This document shows positions 9,301-20,149 of a stretch of 64,000 bases of DNA, in pieces. A program made the translations under genes and the position numbers. Below the pieces are notes generated by a model that made no database searches, had not been told where the DNA came from, and was given only the letters and a program-made list of their open reading frames with translations. Source of the DNA: Plasticicumulans lactativorans. GTDB taxonomy: Bacteria; Pseudomonadota; Gammaproteobacteria; Competibacterales; Competibacteraceae. Where the stretch lies: the NCBI RefSeq assembly GCF_004341245.1, contig NZ_SLWY01000001.1, positions 62,001 through 126,000 on the forward strand. Reading direction: 5' to 3'. Within the stretch, counting starts at the first letter, position 1. Every line of letters begins with the position of its first letter.

Positions 9301-10770
9301 TCAGGACGAGCAGCTCACCGCGATGTGCCGGCCCCAGTCGGGCGGCTCGGCGGCGTAGGCCGCGCCGTCCGGGTGTTCGTCGAACGGTGCCTGCAGCACG
9401 CGCAGCAGGCGGTCGACCTCGCCGAGGTCGCCGGCCTGCGCGCGCTCGATCGCGGTCTGTGCCAGGTAATTGCGTAGCACGTACTTCGGGTTGGTGCGCC
9501 GCATCCGTGCCTGACGCTCGGCGTCGACCGAGCCCTCGGCGCGCAGCCGGGCGGTGTAGCGCGCCGCCCAGGCGTCGAAGGCCTCGCGGTCCGGGACGTG
9601 GTCGCGCAGCGCGTGGCGCTCGGCATCGAGCGCGAGTTCGCAAAGTGCGCGGAAGCCGTTGGTGTAGTCGAGGCCGAAGCGCGCGAGCAGCGCGAGCCAG
9701 TCCTCGACCAGCTCCTCGTCGCCGTCGCGCGTCTCGGCCAGGCCGAGCTTGGCCGCGAGCAGCGCCTGCCGGTGCGCGAGGTAGGCCGGTGCGTAGTCGT
9801 CGAGCGCGGCGCGCAGCGCGTCGTGGTCGGCGATGATCGGCGCCAGCGCGTTGGCGAGCGCGGCGAGGTTCCACCAGCCCACGCGCGGCTGCTGGTCGAA
9901 GGCGTAGCGCCCGGCGTCGTCCGAGTGGTTGCAGATGAAGCCGGGCCGGTAGGCGTCGAGGAAGCCGAACGGGCCGTAGTCGAGGGTCAGCCCGAGGATG
10001 CTCATGTTGTCGGTGTTCATCACGCCGTGGGCGAAGCCCACCGCCTGCCACTGCGCGATCAGCCGCGCGGTGCGCCGCACCACCTCGGCGTACCAGGCGG
10101 CTCGGCGCTCGGCCTCGGGCAGCCCGGCGAGCGCCGGGAAGTGCTGGGCGATGACGTGGTCGGCGAGCCGCGCGGCGTGCTCGGGGCGGCCGGTGTAGCT
10201 GAAGAACTCGAAGTGGCCGAAGCGCACGTGGCTCGGCGCCAGGCGCGTCAGCACCGCGGCGGTCTCGACGGTCTCGCGGTACACCGGCCCGTCGGTGCCG
10301 ACCAGGCACAGCGCGCGCGTGGTCGGGATGCCGAGGCCGTGCATCGCCTCGGAGCACAGGTACTCGCGGATCGTCGAGCGCAGCACCGCGCGGCCGTCGC
10401 CCATGCGCGAGTACGGCGTCAGCCCGGCGCCCTTGAGCTGCATCTCCCAGCGTTCGCCGCGGGCGTTGACCACCTCGCCGAGCAGCAGCGCGCGGCCGTC
10501 GCCGAGCTGCGGCACGTACACGCCGAACTGGTGGCCGGCGTAGACGGTCGCGATCGGCTCGGCGCCCGGCAGCGGCGCGTGGCCGCTGAAGCGCAGGGCG
10601 AAGTCGTCGCGCGCGGCCTCGGCGGGGTCGAGGTCGAGCAGCGCGCAGGCGGCGGGGTTCACGTGCAGCAGCGTCGGGCGCCCGTGCGGCTGCGGCGCGA
10701 CGCGGCTGAAGTAGGCGTCCGGCAGGCGGGCGTAGGTGTTGTCGAAGGCGAGGTCGTCGAGGGTGCGCAT
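9301..10770 (-). CDS. selO: Protein adenylyltransferase SelO (YdiU)
   Basis: Pseudokinase-fold enzyme that transfers AMP from ATP to Ser, Thr or Tyr of target proteins, linked in E. coli to redox stress. 489 residues, matching E. coli SelO (~480). Visible family segments are YAGHQFGVYVPQLGDGRA, QLKGAGLTPYSRMGDGRAVL, the inverted active-site elements MNTDNMSILG and DYGPFGFLDAY, and TNPKYVLRNY. The protein ends CSS; eukaryotic SelO has selenocysteine at this penultimate position, while bacterial forms such as this use cysteine. The gene starts 54 bp downstream of the lipoprotein gene end, on the same strand. Confidence 0.96.
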   Translation of the reverse strand: MRTLDDLAFDNTYARLPDAYFSRVAPQPHGRPTLLHVNPAACALLDLDPAEAARDDFALRFSGHAPLPGAEPIATVYAGHQFGVYVPQLGDGRALLLGEVVNARGERWEMQLKGAGLTPYSRMGDGRAVLRSTIREYLCSEAMHGLGIPTTRALCLVGTDGPVYRETVETAAVLTRLAPSHVRFGHFEFFSYTGRPEHAARLADHVIAQHFPALAGLPEAERRAAWYAEVVRRTARLIAQWQAVGFAHGVMNTDNMSILGLTLDYGPFGFLDAYRPGFICNHSDDAGRYAFDQQPRVGWWNLAALANALAPIIADHDALRAALDDYAPAYLAHRQALLAAKLGLAETRDGDEELVEDWLALLARFGLDYTNGFRALCELALDAERHALRDHVPDREAFDAWAARYTARLRAEGSVDAERQARMRRTNPKYVLRNYLAQTAIERAQAGDLGEVDRLLRVLQAPFDEHPDGAAYAAEPPDWGRHIAVSCSS

Positions 10771-10824
10771 GCCGCGATCATCGTCCCCCGGCGCGCGGGC
10801 GGCAACGGCGCGCGCGGCGCCGGC

Positions 10825-11640
10825 TCAGCCGCAGGCGGGGCGGTGGCCCTGGCCCCCGGCTTCGTCGTAGGCCGGCAGGGCCTGCGCCGCCCCGGCTTCG
10901 AGCGCCTTCAGCCGCGCGCGGTCGAGCGGGTGCACGCCGAGGAAGCGCGGCGCGCGCAGGCCCTGCGCGTAGTCCATCGTCGTCGCGGTGTCGAAGTCCT
11001 GCCACAGCGCGAGCATGCCGCGCGGGTGGAAGCCCGCGCGTGCCATCAGCGCGAACGCGGCGCGGTCGGTCGCGGCTTCCTGCTCGCGGTCGTAGGACGG
11101 CGGGTAGCCGTCCCGGCCGGTGGCGAGCAGCCGGCGCATCTCCTCGCCGAGGGCGCTGCCCGCGGCCTGCTGCGCCGCCTGCGCGCTGGCATAGTGGGCG
11201 AGGGTGTGGGCGATCGCGCCGGCCATCGGCTCCTGGTCGTAGGGGACGGCGCTTTCGGGGCGCGACTCGAAGGCGTTGGCGATCTTGCCGAAAATGCCCT
11301 TCTCGTGGCGCACCAGCGTCAGCAGGCCGGCGCTGACGACGAGCCCGCGGCCCGGCAGCGCGACCACGTTGGCCGCCGGGTCGTCGATCACGATCACCTG
11401 CCAGCGCGACGGGTCGTCGGGCAGCTGCTGGATCAGCGCATCGGCCACGCAGCGCACGAAGCGGTTCATCGCGAGGTCGCGCGCCGGGCGCACGCCGGTG
11501 AGGATGCGGTCGAGCACGGCCACGCCCGCCGCGTCGATCTGCGCGGTGCTCATCGCGGTGCCGACCGGCGGCGCCGGCGGCTCGGTGGCGCAGGCGCCGA
11601 GGGCGAGGGTGAGCACGAGCGGGAGCAGGCGACGGCGCAT
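10825..11640 (-). CDS. M48-like peptidase lipoprotein with a degenerate zinc motif
   Basis: 271 residues. The signal peptide ends in the lipobox LGAC (Cys about residue 17), so this is probably a membrane-anchored periplasmic lipoprotein. The fold signals of a BepA/LoiP-like M48 protease are present: VIVIDDPAANVVALPGRGLVVSAGLL and the downstream helix EQEAATDRAAFALMARAGFHP, which would supply the third zinc ligand. The expected HExxH motif reads HTLAH (AIAHTLAHYAS), with threonine in place of the catalytic glutamate; I checked the codon on the complementary strand. It is probably a non-catalytic chaperone-like relative, or the family was lost to drift. Divergent from the ABC exporter. Confidence 0.75.
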   Translation of the reverse strand: MRRRLLPLVLTLALGACATEPPAPPVGTAMSTAQIDAAGVAVLDRILTGVRPARDLAMNRFVRCVADALIQQLPDDPSRWQVIVIDDPAANVVALPGRGLVVSAGLLTLVRHEKGIFGKIANAFESRPESAVPYDQEPMAGAIAHTLAHYASAQAAQQAAGSALGEEMRRLLATGRDGYPPSYDREQEAATDRAAFALMARAGFHPRGMLALWQDFDTATTMDYAQGLRAPRFLGVHPLDRARLKALEAGAAQALPAYDEAGGQGHRPACG

Positions 11641-11667
11641 CGGGTTTCTCCTGGGGCGGCGCGGTGC

Positions 11668-11736
11668 GCGATGGTACGCCGCGCCGCGCGAGCCGGGCTA
11701 GCCGCGCCGCTCGCGCGGTGCGCGGCGTATCATCGC
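11668..11736. promoter_or_regulatory. Extended inverted repeat between divergent genes, carrying mirrored -10 boxes
   Basis: The arms 11668-11691 and 11711-11736 are nearly perfect reverse complements around a 19-bp centre. Each arm carries a -10-like hexamer facing outwards: TATCAT (11728-11733) for the ABC exporter and TACCAT on the complement (11671-11676) for the lipoprotein. Both are placed 30-40 bp from their start codons. This is a plausible symmetric divergent promoter or operator; the function is inferred from geometry. Confidence 0.4.
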
Positions 11737-11767
11737 CACCCCCGTAGCCGCGAGGAGCGCCGCTCCG

Positions 11768-13543
<1,776 letters not shown>

Positions 13544-13566
13544 GGCCAGGGGTACGACGGTGCAGG

Positions 13567-13674
13567 AACCCTCACCCCCCACCCCTCTCCCAGGGGGAGA
13601 GGGGCCAAAACGCCCGGCCTTCGCCCCCTTTCAGCCTTCCCCCTCGGGGGGAAAGGGCCGGGGATGAGGGTTTT
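13567..13674. repeat. REP/BIME-like palindromic intergenic element
   Basis: The region between two convergent genes holds a nested palindrome. The outer arms AACCCTCACCCC (13567-13578) and the complementary GGGGATGAGGGTTTT end (13660-13674) enclose two inner hairpins: CCTCTCCC with GGGAGAGG, and TTCCCCC with GGGGGGAA. This style of C/G-rich element is common between genes in beta- and gammaproteobacteria. It probably also ends transcription of the ABC exporter. A further short stem at 13705-13724 (CCCCGCC/GGCGGGG) sits before the next gene's stop. Confidence 0.65.
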
Positions 13675-13766
13675 CCACGGCCTTGCGACCGATTCAGACC
13701 CGGTCCCCGCCCCCGGAGGCGGGGGAGAGGAGGGCGCCGGGCGGTTTCGACCGATGCGCGGGGCGC

Positions 13767-14051
13767 TCAGTCGAGGCCGCGCAAGGGGTCGTCGTGGCCG
13801 TTGCGCGCGCTGGCGACGTCGCCGAAGCCGAGGTCGGATTCGTCGTCGAAGGCGCCGGCCCAGTCCTCGGGAGCCTCGACCGCTTCGAGCAGGCGTTCGT
13901 ACCAGTCGTCGGCGTCGATCTCCTCGATCTCGCCGTCCTGGTACTGCACCTCGACGGTGCGGCCGTCCTCGTCGTAGGCGACGACTTCGAACAGCGCGCG
14001 GGATTCGAGGTCGCGGTACCAGGTACCGACGATCGGGTCCACTTCGCTCAT
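13767..14051 (-). CDS. Small acidic hypothetical protein
   Basis: 94 residues, very acidic, with no signal peptide or membrane segment. The N-terminal half (DPIVGTWYRDLESRALFEVV and VEVQYQDGEIEEID) looks like a compact beta domain similar to a DUF conserved in betaproteobacteria (I think of DUF6763, from memory only). The tail is Asp/Glu/Gly-rich. The start ATG follows a GGAGG-like sequence on the complement strand (CCCGGAGGCCGCCCCC). It stands alone between a REP-like element and the monooxygenase-domain gene. No function can be assigned. Confidence 0.7.
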   Translation of the reverse strand: MSEVDPIVGTWYRDLESRALFEVVAYDEDGRTVEVQYQDGEIEEIDADDWYERLLEAVEAPEDWAGAFDDESDLGFGDVASARNGHDDPLRGLD

Positions 14052-14193
14052 GGGGGCGGCCTCCGGGGGTGAAGTCCTGACGATGGTGCCGGAACCCCGC
14101 GCGCCCTCTGGGCGGCGCGGGCTGCTGGCACTTTACTACCTTGTGCGGCCCCGGGCGCCAGTCCGGCGGCGATCGGGCGCAGCGCCCGCCGCG

Positions 14194-14493
14194 TCAGAAC
14201 CCGTCGAAGACCCGGTAGGTGTGCTCGACCTCGGGCGGCGCCTCGAAGCAGTGCCCGACCAGCGCGCGCCAGGCCTGGAAGTCGCTCGAACCGCGGAACG
14301 CCACCGTATGGTCTTCGAGCGTCGCCCAGGCGACGACCAGCCGGTAGCGGCTGGGCTTTTCGATCGAGCGCTGCAACTCCAGGTGCAGGCAGCCCTGTGC
14401 ACGCCTGAACAGCGGTGCCGCCTGCGCCACCCCGGCCTCGAACGCCTCCTCCAGGCCGGCCTTGACGTCGATCTGTGCGATTTCGGTGATCAT
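14194..14493 (-). CDS. Antibiotic biosynthesis monooxygenase (ABM) domain protein
   Basis: 99 residues, a single dimeric alpha/beta-barrel domain. It opens MITEIAQIDVKAGLEEAFE, then QGCLHLELQRSIEKPSRY, LVVAWATLEDHTVAFRGSSDF and a terminal aromatic strand HTYRVFDGF, the usual ABM/quinol-monooxygenase-like layout. Small proteins of this kind act on quinones or heme-like compounds, but many have no known substrate. A much longer upstream frame exists, but MITEI is the natural domain start. It is a single gene, 142 bp from its downstream neighbour on the same strand. Confidence 0.8.
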   Translation of the reverse strand: MITEIAQIDVKAGLEEAFEAGVAQAAPLFRRAQGCLHLELQRSIEKPSRYRLVVAWATLEDHTVAFRGSSDFQAWRALVGHCFEAPPEVEHTYRVFDGF

Positions 14494-14858
14494 CGATGCG
14501 GTGCCTCGCGGGTCGCTGCTGACGGAGGGTGCCCGCCGCGCGGCGGCGGGGGGACAGGACAAGCGTAGGCGCCCGCGGCGTCGGGGGCGGTGACCCTTTC
14601 CGACCGGAACCGGATGCCTCGCGCGTGGTGCGCCGCACAGGCAGGCGGAACGGCCTTGGGCGAAGGCGCGTGGTCGCGAGCCGGCGCCGACTCGCCGATC
14701 GCCGCGGCCATCCATCCCCGGTCTGCTCCGTCGCTCCTGTCCCGCGCCATGCCGTTGTGCGGATGATCGCGGGCGATGAGCACGTGAGCGTCTGGATTCT
14801 TTACGACGGTTCGAGCGCGCTGAACGCTGCCCGGAAAGCAACCGGCTGATTCCAAAAA
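14494..14858. other. Intergenic region, no gene seen
   Basis: 365 bp between the leftward ABM-domain gene and the rightward PEP-CTERM promoter. I see no credible coding sequence on either strand. The stretch from about 14770 becomes AT-richer towards the PEP-CTERM gene, as expected upstream of a regulated promoter. No repeat or tRNA-like structure stands out. Confidence 0.5.
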
Positions 14859-14873
14859 TGGCACGACGCCTGG
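14859..14873 (+). promoter_or_regulatory. Candidate sigma-54 (-24/-12) promoter of the PEP-CTERM gene
   Basis: The sequence TGGCACGACGCCTGG matches the sigma-54 consensus TGGCAC-N5-TTGC at the whole -24 block and at the key G of the -12 block, with two mismatches in the latter (CTGG for TTGC). It lies about 60 bp before the start codon. PEP-CTERM genes in several betaproteobacteria are known to be driven by sigma-54 with the PrsK/PrsR pair. The match is seen; its use as a promoter is inferred. Confidence 0.4.
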
Positions 14874-14932
14874 TGTGGAAGGTGCATGTTGGGGCATGCA
14901 GATGGTTTCACCGACTACCGGGGGCGTTCGAA

Positions 14933-15493
14933 ATGACAATATCAAGAGCGATTGATCGGGCACTCGGACTGGGATTCTGCCTTTTCGTCGCCGGCACGGC
15001 GCCGGCACACGCCGTGTACTGGAACGTCTTCAACATCGAAGGCGAATCGGCCCTCAGCGCGCAGATCGTCACCTATGCCGGTCTGAACGACATGCTGACC
15101 GACACCAACCGGCTCGGCGTGTTCACCCCGAATCCCGGCGGCTTCGGCACCAATATCGTGGATTCGGGCTCGGACGGCACGACGTACTGGAACGTCTTCA
15201 ACATCGAAGGCGAATCGGCGCTCAGCGCGCAGATCGTCACCTATGCCGGCCTGAACGACATGCTGACCGACACCAACCGGCTCGGCGTGTTCACCCCGAA
15301 TCCCGGTGGCTTCGGCACCAATATCGTGGGCTCGGGTTCGGATGTCCTGCCGGACGACGTGCCCGTCGCCGTGCCCGAGCCGGCCGGCTTCGCGTCGTTC
15401 GGGCTCGGCCTGGCGGCGATGCCCTTCTGGCTGCGGCGTTGCAGGCGGGGCGATGCGGCCACGAGGGGGGACGTCGCGCGGGTACCGGCATGA
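14933..15493 (+). CDS. PEP-CTERM sorting-domain protein with tandem internal repeat
   Basis: 186 residues. A signal peptide (ALGLGFCLFVAGTAPAHA, cleavage near residue 27) leads into two consecutive 56-residue units (29-84 and 85-140) that differ at only one residue over the first 53. The C terminus has the PEP-CTERM signal: VAVPEPAGF, a hydrophobic helix (ASFGLGLAAMPFW) and an Arg-rich tail LRRCRRG. Such proteins are cut by an exosortase (EpsH/XrtA) and delivered to the surface or the exopolysaccharide matrix. No exosortase is in the window. The start at MTISRAID gives a proper signal peptide; an upstream in-frame ATG would add 25 residues. The repeat unit's function is unknown. Confidence 0.85.
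   Translation: MTISRAIDRALGLGFCLFVAGTAPAHAVYWNVFNIEGESALSAQIVTYAGLNDMLTDTNRLGVFTPNPGGFGTNIVDSGSDGTTYWNVFNIEGESALSAQIVTYAGLNDMLTDTNRLGVFTPNPGGFGTNIVGSGSDVLPDDVPVAVPEPAGFASFGLGLAAMPFWLRRCRRGDAATRGDVARVPA
15016..15343. repeat. Direct tandem repeat inside the PEP-CTERM gene (two 160-bp copies, 168-bp period)
   Basis: Copy 1 (15016-15175) and copy 2 (15184-15343) align without gaps with 7 base differences. Five affected codons are synonymous and one changes Asp to Gly. The period is exactly 56 codons, so the frame is kept. The mostly silent differences show that the copies have been separate long enough to drift under selection on the protein, rather than being an assembly duplicate. Confidence 0.95.
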
Positions 15494-15669
15494 TGGGAGC
15501 CGCCTGACGCCGCAGCGGCCGCGGCTTCAACGTCCGCATCGAACCCCTGCGGGGCGCTCTGCCCCGCGATCGCGGCAGGTGGAGCCGGTGGCGGGGCCCG
15601 CTACGCTTGTGGCAGGGCGGGACGTCGTCACCGGGCGGCCGGGGCCGCTTCCGCCGCGCGGAGGCTGGT

Positions 15670-16488
15670 ATGCATGCCGTTGCGTCGGATCGCGTCTTCG
15701 CGGGTTCCATCCCGCCGTTCTACGAACGTTACCTGGTGCCGCTGATCTTCGCGCCGTATGCCGTGGAGCTGGCCTCCCGCGTCGCGCAGCGCGCGCCCGC
15801 CCGGGTGCTCGAAATCGCCGCCGGCACCGGGGTGGTGACGCGGCAGCTCGCCGAGGTCCTGCCGGCGACGGCGACGATCGTCGCCACCGACCTGAACCCG
15901 CCGATGCTCGATCACGCCGCTGCGCTCGGCACCTGCCGTCCCGTCGAGTGGCGCCAGGCCGACGCCCAGCAGTTGCCGTTCGCCGATGCCACCTTCGACG
16001 CGGTGGTCTGCCAGTTCGGGGCCATGTTCTTTCCCGACAAGGCCAGGGCCTTCGCGGAGGCGAAGCGCGTGCTGCGTCCGGGGGGGGCGTTCGTCTTCAA
16101 CGTGTGGGATCACATCGGCCACAACGAGTTTGCCGATGTCGTCACCGCGGCGCTGGCGGAGGTGTTTCCCGACGATCCGCCGCGGTTCCTCGCGCGCGTG
16201 CCGCACGGCTACCACGACACCGCCGCCATCGCCGACGATCTCGCGCGCGGGGGCTTCGCGCGGCCGCCGGCGTTCACGACCGTGGCGGCGCGCAGTCGCG
16301 CGGATACGCCGGAGCTTCCGGCCATCGCCTACTGCCAGGGCACGCCGCTGCGCAACGAGATCGAGTCCCGCGATCCCGCGCGCCTCGCCGAGGCCACCGC
16401 CGCCGCCGCCGCAGCCCTCGCCCGGTGCTTCGGCACGGGCGCGGTGGACGGCAGGATCCAGGCGCATGTCGTCGTCGTCGAACCCTAG
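15670..16488 (+). CDS. SAM-dependent class I methyltransferase
   Basis: 272 residues with a Rossmann-fold methyltransferase of the UbiE/type 11 kind. Motif I is VLEIAAGTGVVTRQLAE, the acidic residue after strand 2 is in VATDLNPPML, motif II is DAVVCQFGAMFFPD, and the post-motif is KRVLRPGGAFVFNVWDHI. The remainder (from about 165) is a helical cap that would set specificity. Small-molecule methylation is likely; the substrate is not recognisable. The start MHAVASDRV has a GGAGG site about 5 bp upstream. It is followed after 39 bp by the cysteine-synthase-like gene, so the two may be cotranscribed. Confidence 0.88.
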   Translation: MHAVASDRVFAGSIPPFYERYLVPLIFAPYAVELASRVAQRAPARVLEIAAGTGVVTRQLAEVLPATATIVATDLNPPMLDHAAALGTCRPVEWRQADAQQLPFADATFDAVVCQFGAMFFPDKARAFAEAKRVLRPGGAFVFNVWDHIGHNEFADVVTAALAEVFPDDPPRFLARVPHGYHDTAAIADDLARGGFARPPAFTTVAARSRADTPELPAIAYCQGTPLRNEIESRDPARLAEATAAAAAALARCFGTGAVDGRIQAHVVVVEP

Positions 16489-16527
16489 GCCGCCCGTGTC
16501 GCCGGGCGGCCGGCGCGGAGCCTGAAC

Positions 16528-17463
16528 ATGCCGGCGCCCGACGGCGTGCTGGAGGCGATCGGCCATACGCCGCTCGTCGCGTTGCGGCGCATCGTGCCGC
16601 CGGGCAGCGCGCGCGTGGTGCTGAAGCTCGAATCGGCCAACCCCACCGGCAGCATGAAGGACCGCCTGGCGCGTGCGCTGGTGGAGCGCGCGGCGGCGTC
16701 CGGGCGGCTGCCGCCGGGCGGGACGGTGGTCGAGTACACCGCCGGGACCACCGGGATCTCACTCGCCTTCGTCTGCAGCGCGCTCGGCTTCAAGGCGCAC
16801 TGCGTGTTCTCCGACGCGTTCAGCGACGAGAAGCGCGCGATGATGCGCGCCTACGGCGCGACGGTCACCGACGTGCCGAGCGGCGACGGCAGGATCTCGG
16901 CGGCGCTGATCCGCACGATGATCGCGACGGCGGCCGGGATCAGCCGGCGGCCGGGCCACTGGTGGGCGGACCAGCTCAACAACCGCGACGGCGAGGCCGG
17001 CTACCACGCGCTCGGCGAGGAGCTCTGGGCGCAGAGCGGCGGGCGCGTCGATGCCTTCGTGCAGGCGGTCAGCACCGCGCATTCGATCCGCGGCACCGCG
17101 CACGCGCTGCGTCGCCACGCCCCCGGCGTGCGCGTGGTGGCGGTGGAGCCCGCGGAGTCGGCGGTGCTGTCGGGCGGCCCCTCGGGCGCGCACGGCATCG
17201 AGGGCATCGGCATCGGCTTCATCCCGCCGCTGTGGCAGCCGCAGGCGGTGGACGAGATCGTGGCGGTCAGCACCGACGAGGCCAGAGCGATGGCCCGCCG
17301 GCTGGCGCGGGAGGAGGCGATCTTCGCCGGCCCGTCGACCGGCGCGAATGTGGTGGGGGCGCTGCGCATCGCCGCGCGCCTCGGACCGGGCGCCACCGTG
17401 GCCACGCTCGTCGTCGATTCCGGCCTGCGTTATGCGAGCACGGACGTGTTCGCGGGCGCGTGA
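16528..17463 (+). CDS. PLP-dependent cysteine synthase-like enzyme with altered substrate loops
   Basis: 311 residues of the fold-type II PLP family. The Schiff-base lysine is in NPTGSMKDRLARAL. The asparagine loop that is TSGNTG in CysK/CysM reads TAGTTGIS here, and the phosphate-binding GTGGT loop reads STAHS. Other landmarks (GVRVVAVEPAES, GIGFIPPLW, IFAGPSTGANVVGAL) are conserved. It is probably a beta-elimination/replacement enzyme acting on something other than O-acetylserine, or a divergent sulfide-using enzyme. It lies 39 bp after a methyltransferase gene and is closed by a strong hairpin. Family certain, reaction uncertain. Confidence 0.82.
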   Translation: MPAPDGVLEAIGHTPLVALRRIVPPGSARVVLKLESANPTGSMKDRLARALVERAAASGRLPPGGTVVEYTAGTTGISLAFVCSALGFKAHCVFSDAFSDEKRAMMRAYGATVTDVPSGDGRISAALIRTMIATAAGISRRPGHWWADQLNNRDGEAGYHALGEELWAQSGGRVDAFVQAVSTAHSIRGTAHALRRHAPGVRVVAVEPAESAVLSGGPSGAHGIEGIGIGFIPPLWQPQAVDEIVAVSTDEARAMARRLAREEAIFAGPSTGANVVGALRIAARLGPGATVATLVVDSGLRYASTDVFAGA

Positions 17464-17488
17464 CGCCGCGGCCGGCGTGCAGACGAAC

Positions 17489-17526
17489 GCAGGCCCCGGC
17501 CCCCTTGCGGGGGGACCGGGGCCTGC
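17489..17526. terminator. Bidirectional hairpin terminator between convergent genes
   Basis: GCAGGCCCCGG (17489-17499) pairs with CCGGGGCCTGC (17516-17526), and the interior CCCCC/GGGGG extends the stem around a TTGC loop. It sits between the cysteine-synthase-like gene and the converging acs gene. There is no T-tract on either side, so termination may rely partly on Rho, but the stem is very strong. Confidence 0.7.
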
Positions 17527-17540
17527 CGTGCGGCGTGCGC

Positions 17541-19478
<1,938 letters not shown>

Positions 19479-20112
19479 TGCACGCATCTCCTCTGTCGAA
19501 TCAAAAGCCCCCGGGTGGGGGCCACCCGATATCTGCCCGCCGGTCCGCCCGCAGGCGCGGGGCACCGGCACGAAGTCCGGCACCGCGGACTTCAAGCCTT
19601 CCGCCCGGGCACGGCCGTGCGCCGGGCCGGATTTCAGTCAAACGCCGCCCATGCGCGCGCGGACAACGCCAGGGAAGCGATAGGGATGGGAGCGGGGAAA
19701 GGCAAGGCCCGGAATCGTAATGCCGTCGGCCACGGGAATGGATCCACGACGCCGAACGCACTCGCAAGCGCTGGATACGACAGGCAACATCAACCCCCAG
19801 GTATTTTGCGCCGGTATTATCAAGCTCCGGCTGCCGACCCCCTGCGGGGGCCGTTTCTGGGGGCCATTCTTTACCCACGCCGGGTGGCAAGTCAATCTCC
19901 ACCCCGACAGTCCCCCGAATGCTGCATGACAGGTCGGTTTCCCATAGTCGCATCAATTACTTGTATTGGCGGTCGCGGCAATTATCACGGCCTGCAGCGG
20001 GCTTTTGTCGCATGGTTTTATCCTAGGGTAATCCCGTATTTCAGGTGCAGTATCTTTATGCGGTTTCATTTGACGAAAATCATTTGATCGGGCTTCTCCG
20101 ATGGTGAATCGC
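19479..20112. other. Long leader/promoter region of acs, no gene seen
   Basis: 634 bp that are AT-richer than the flanking genes, especially 19930-20095. I see no credible coding sequence. On the leftward strand a sigma-70-like promoter is visible: TTGACT (19890-19895 on the complement), a 16-bp spacer, TAAAGA (19868-19873). It would give an acs leader of nearly 400 nt. A C/G hairpin (CCCCCTGCGGGGG) is at 19839-19851. Regulator sites are likely here, but none can be named. Confidence 0.5.
19868..19895 (-). promoter_or_regulatory. Candidate sigma-70 promoter for acs
   Basis: Reading leftwards, TTGACT and TAAAGA are separated by 16 bp, giving a good -35 and a fair -10. It is the best promoter-like pair I could find upstream of acs, though far (about 385 bp) from the start codon. 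Confidence 0.3.
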
Positions 20113-20146
20113 GCACCTGCACCGGGTGCCCGCCCGGCGCAGGTGC
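20113..20146 (-). terminator. Hairpin terminator after the HD-GYP gene
   Basis: GCACCTGC (20113-20120) pairs with GCAGGTGC (20139-20146), extended inward by CCGGG/CCCGG around a 6-bp loop. It begins 3 bp after the stop of the HD-GYP gene. No T-tract follows. Confidence 0.55.
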
Positions 20147-20149
20147 GGG

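Noticed and set aside
9301-9309. Selenocysteine at the C terminus of SelO
   Set aside because: The codon near the end is an ordinary cysteine codon and the only stop is the natural terminal one, so no UGA recoding is needed.
15016-15343. The tandem repeat as an assembly or sequencing artefact
   Set aside because: The copies differ at seven bases, nearly all silent, and the period keeps frame; an artefact would give identical copies.
19479-20112. A small RNA gene or riboswitch in the acs upstream region
   Set aside because: I saw short G/C hairpins but no recognisable conserved RNA; the evidence supports only a long promoter region.
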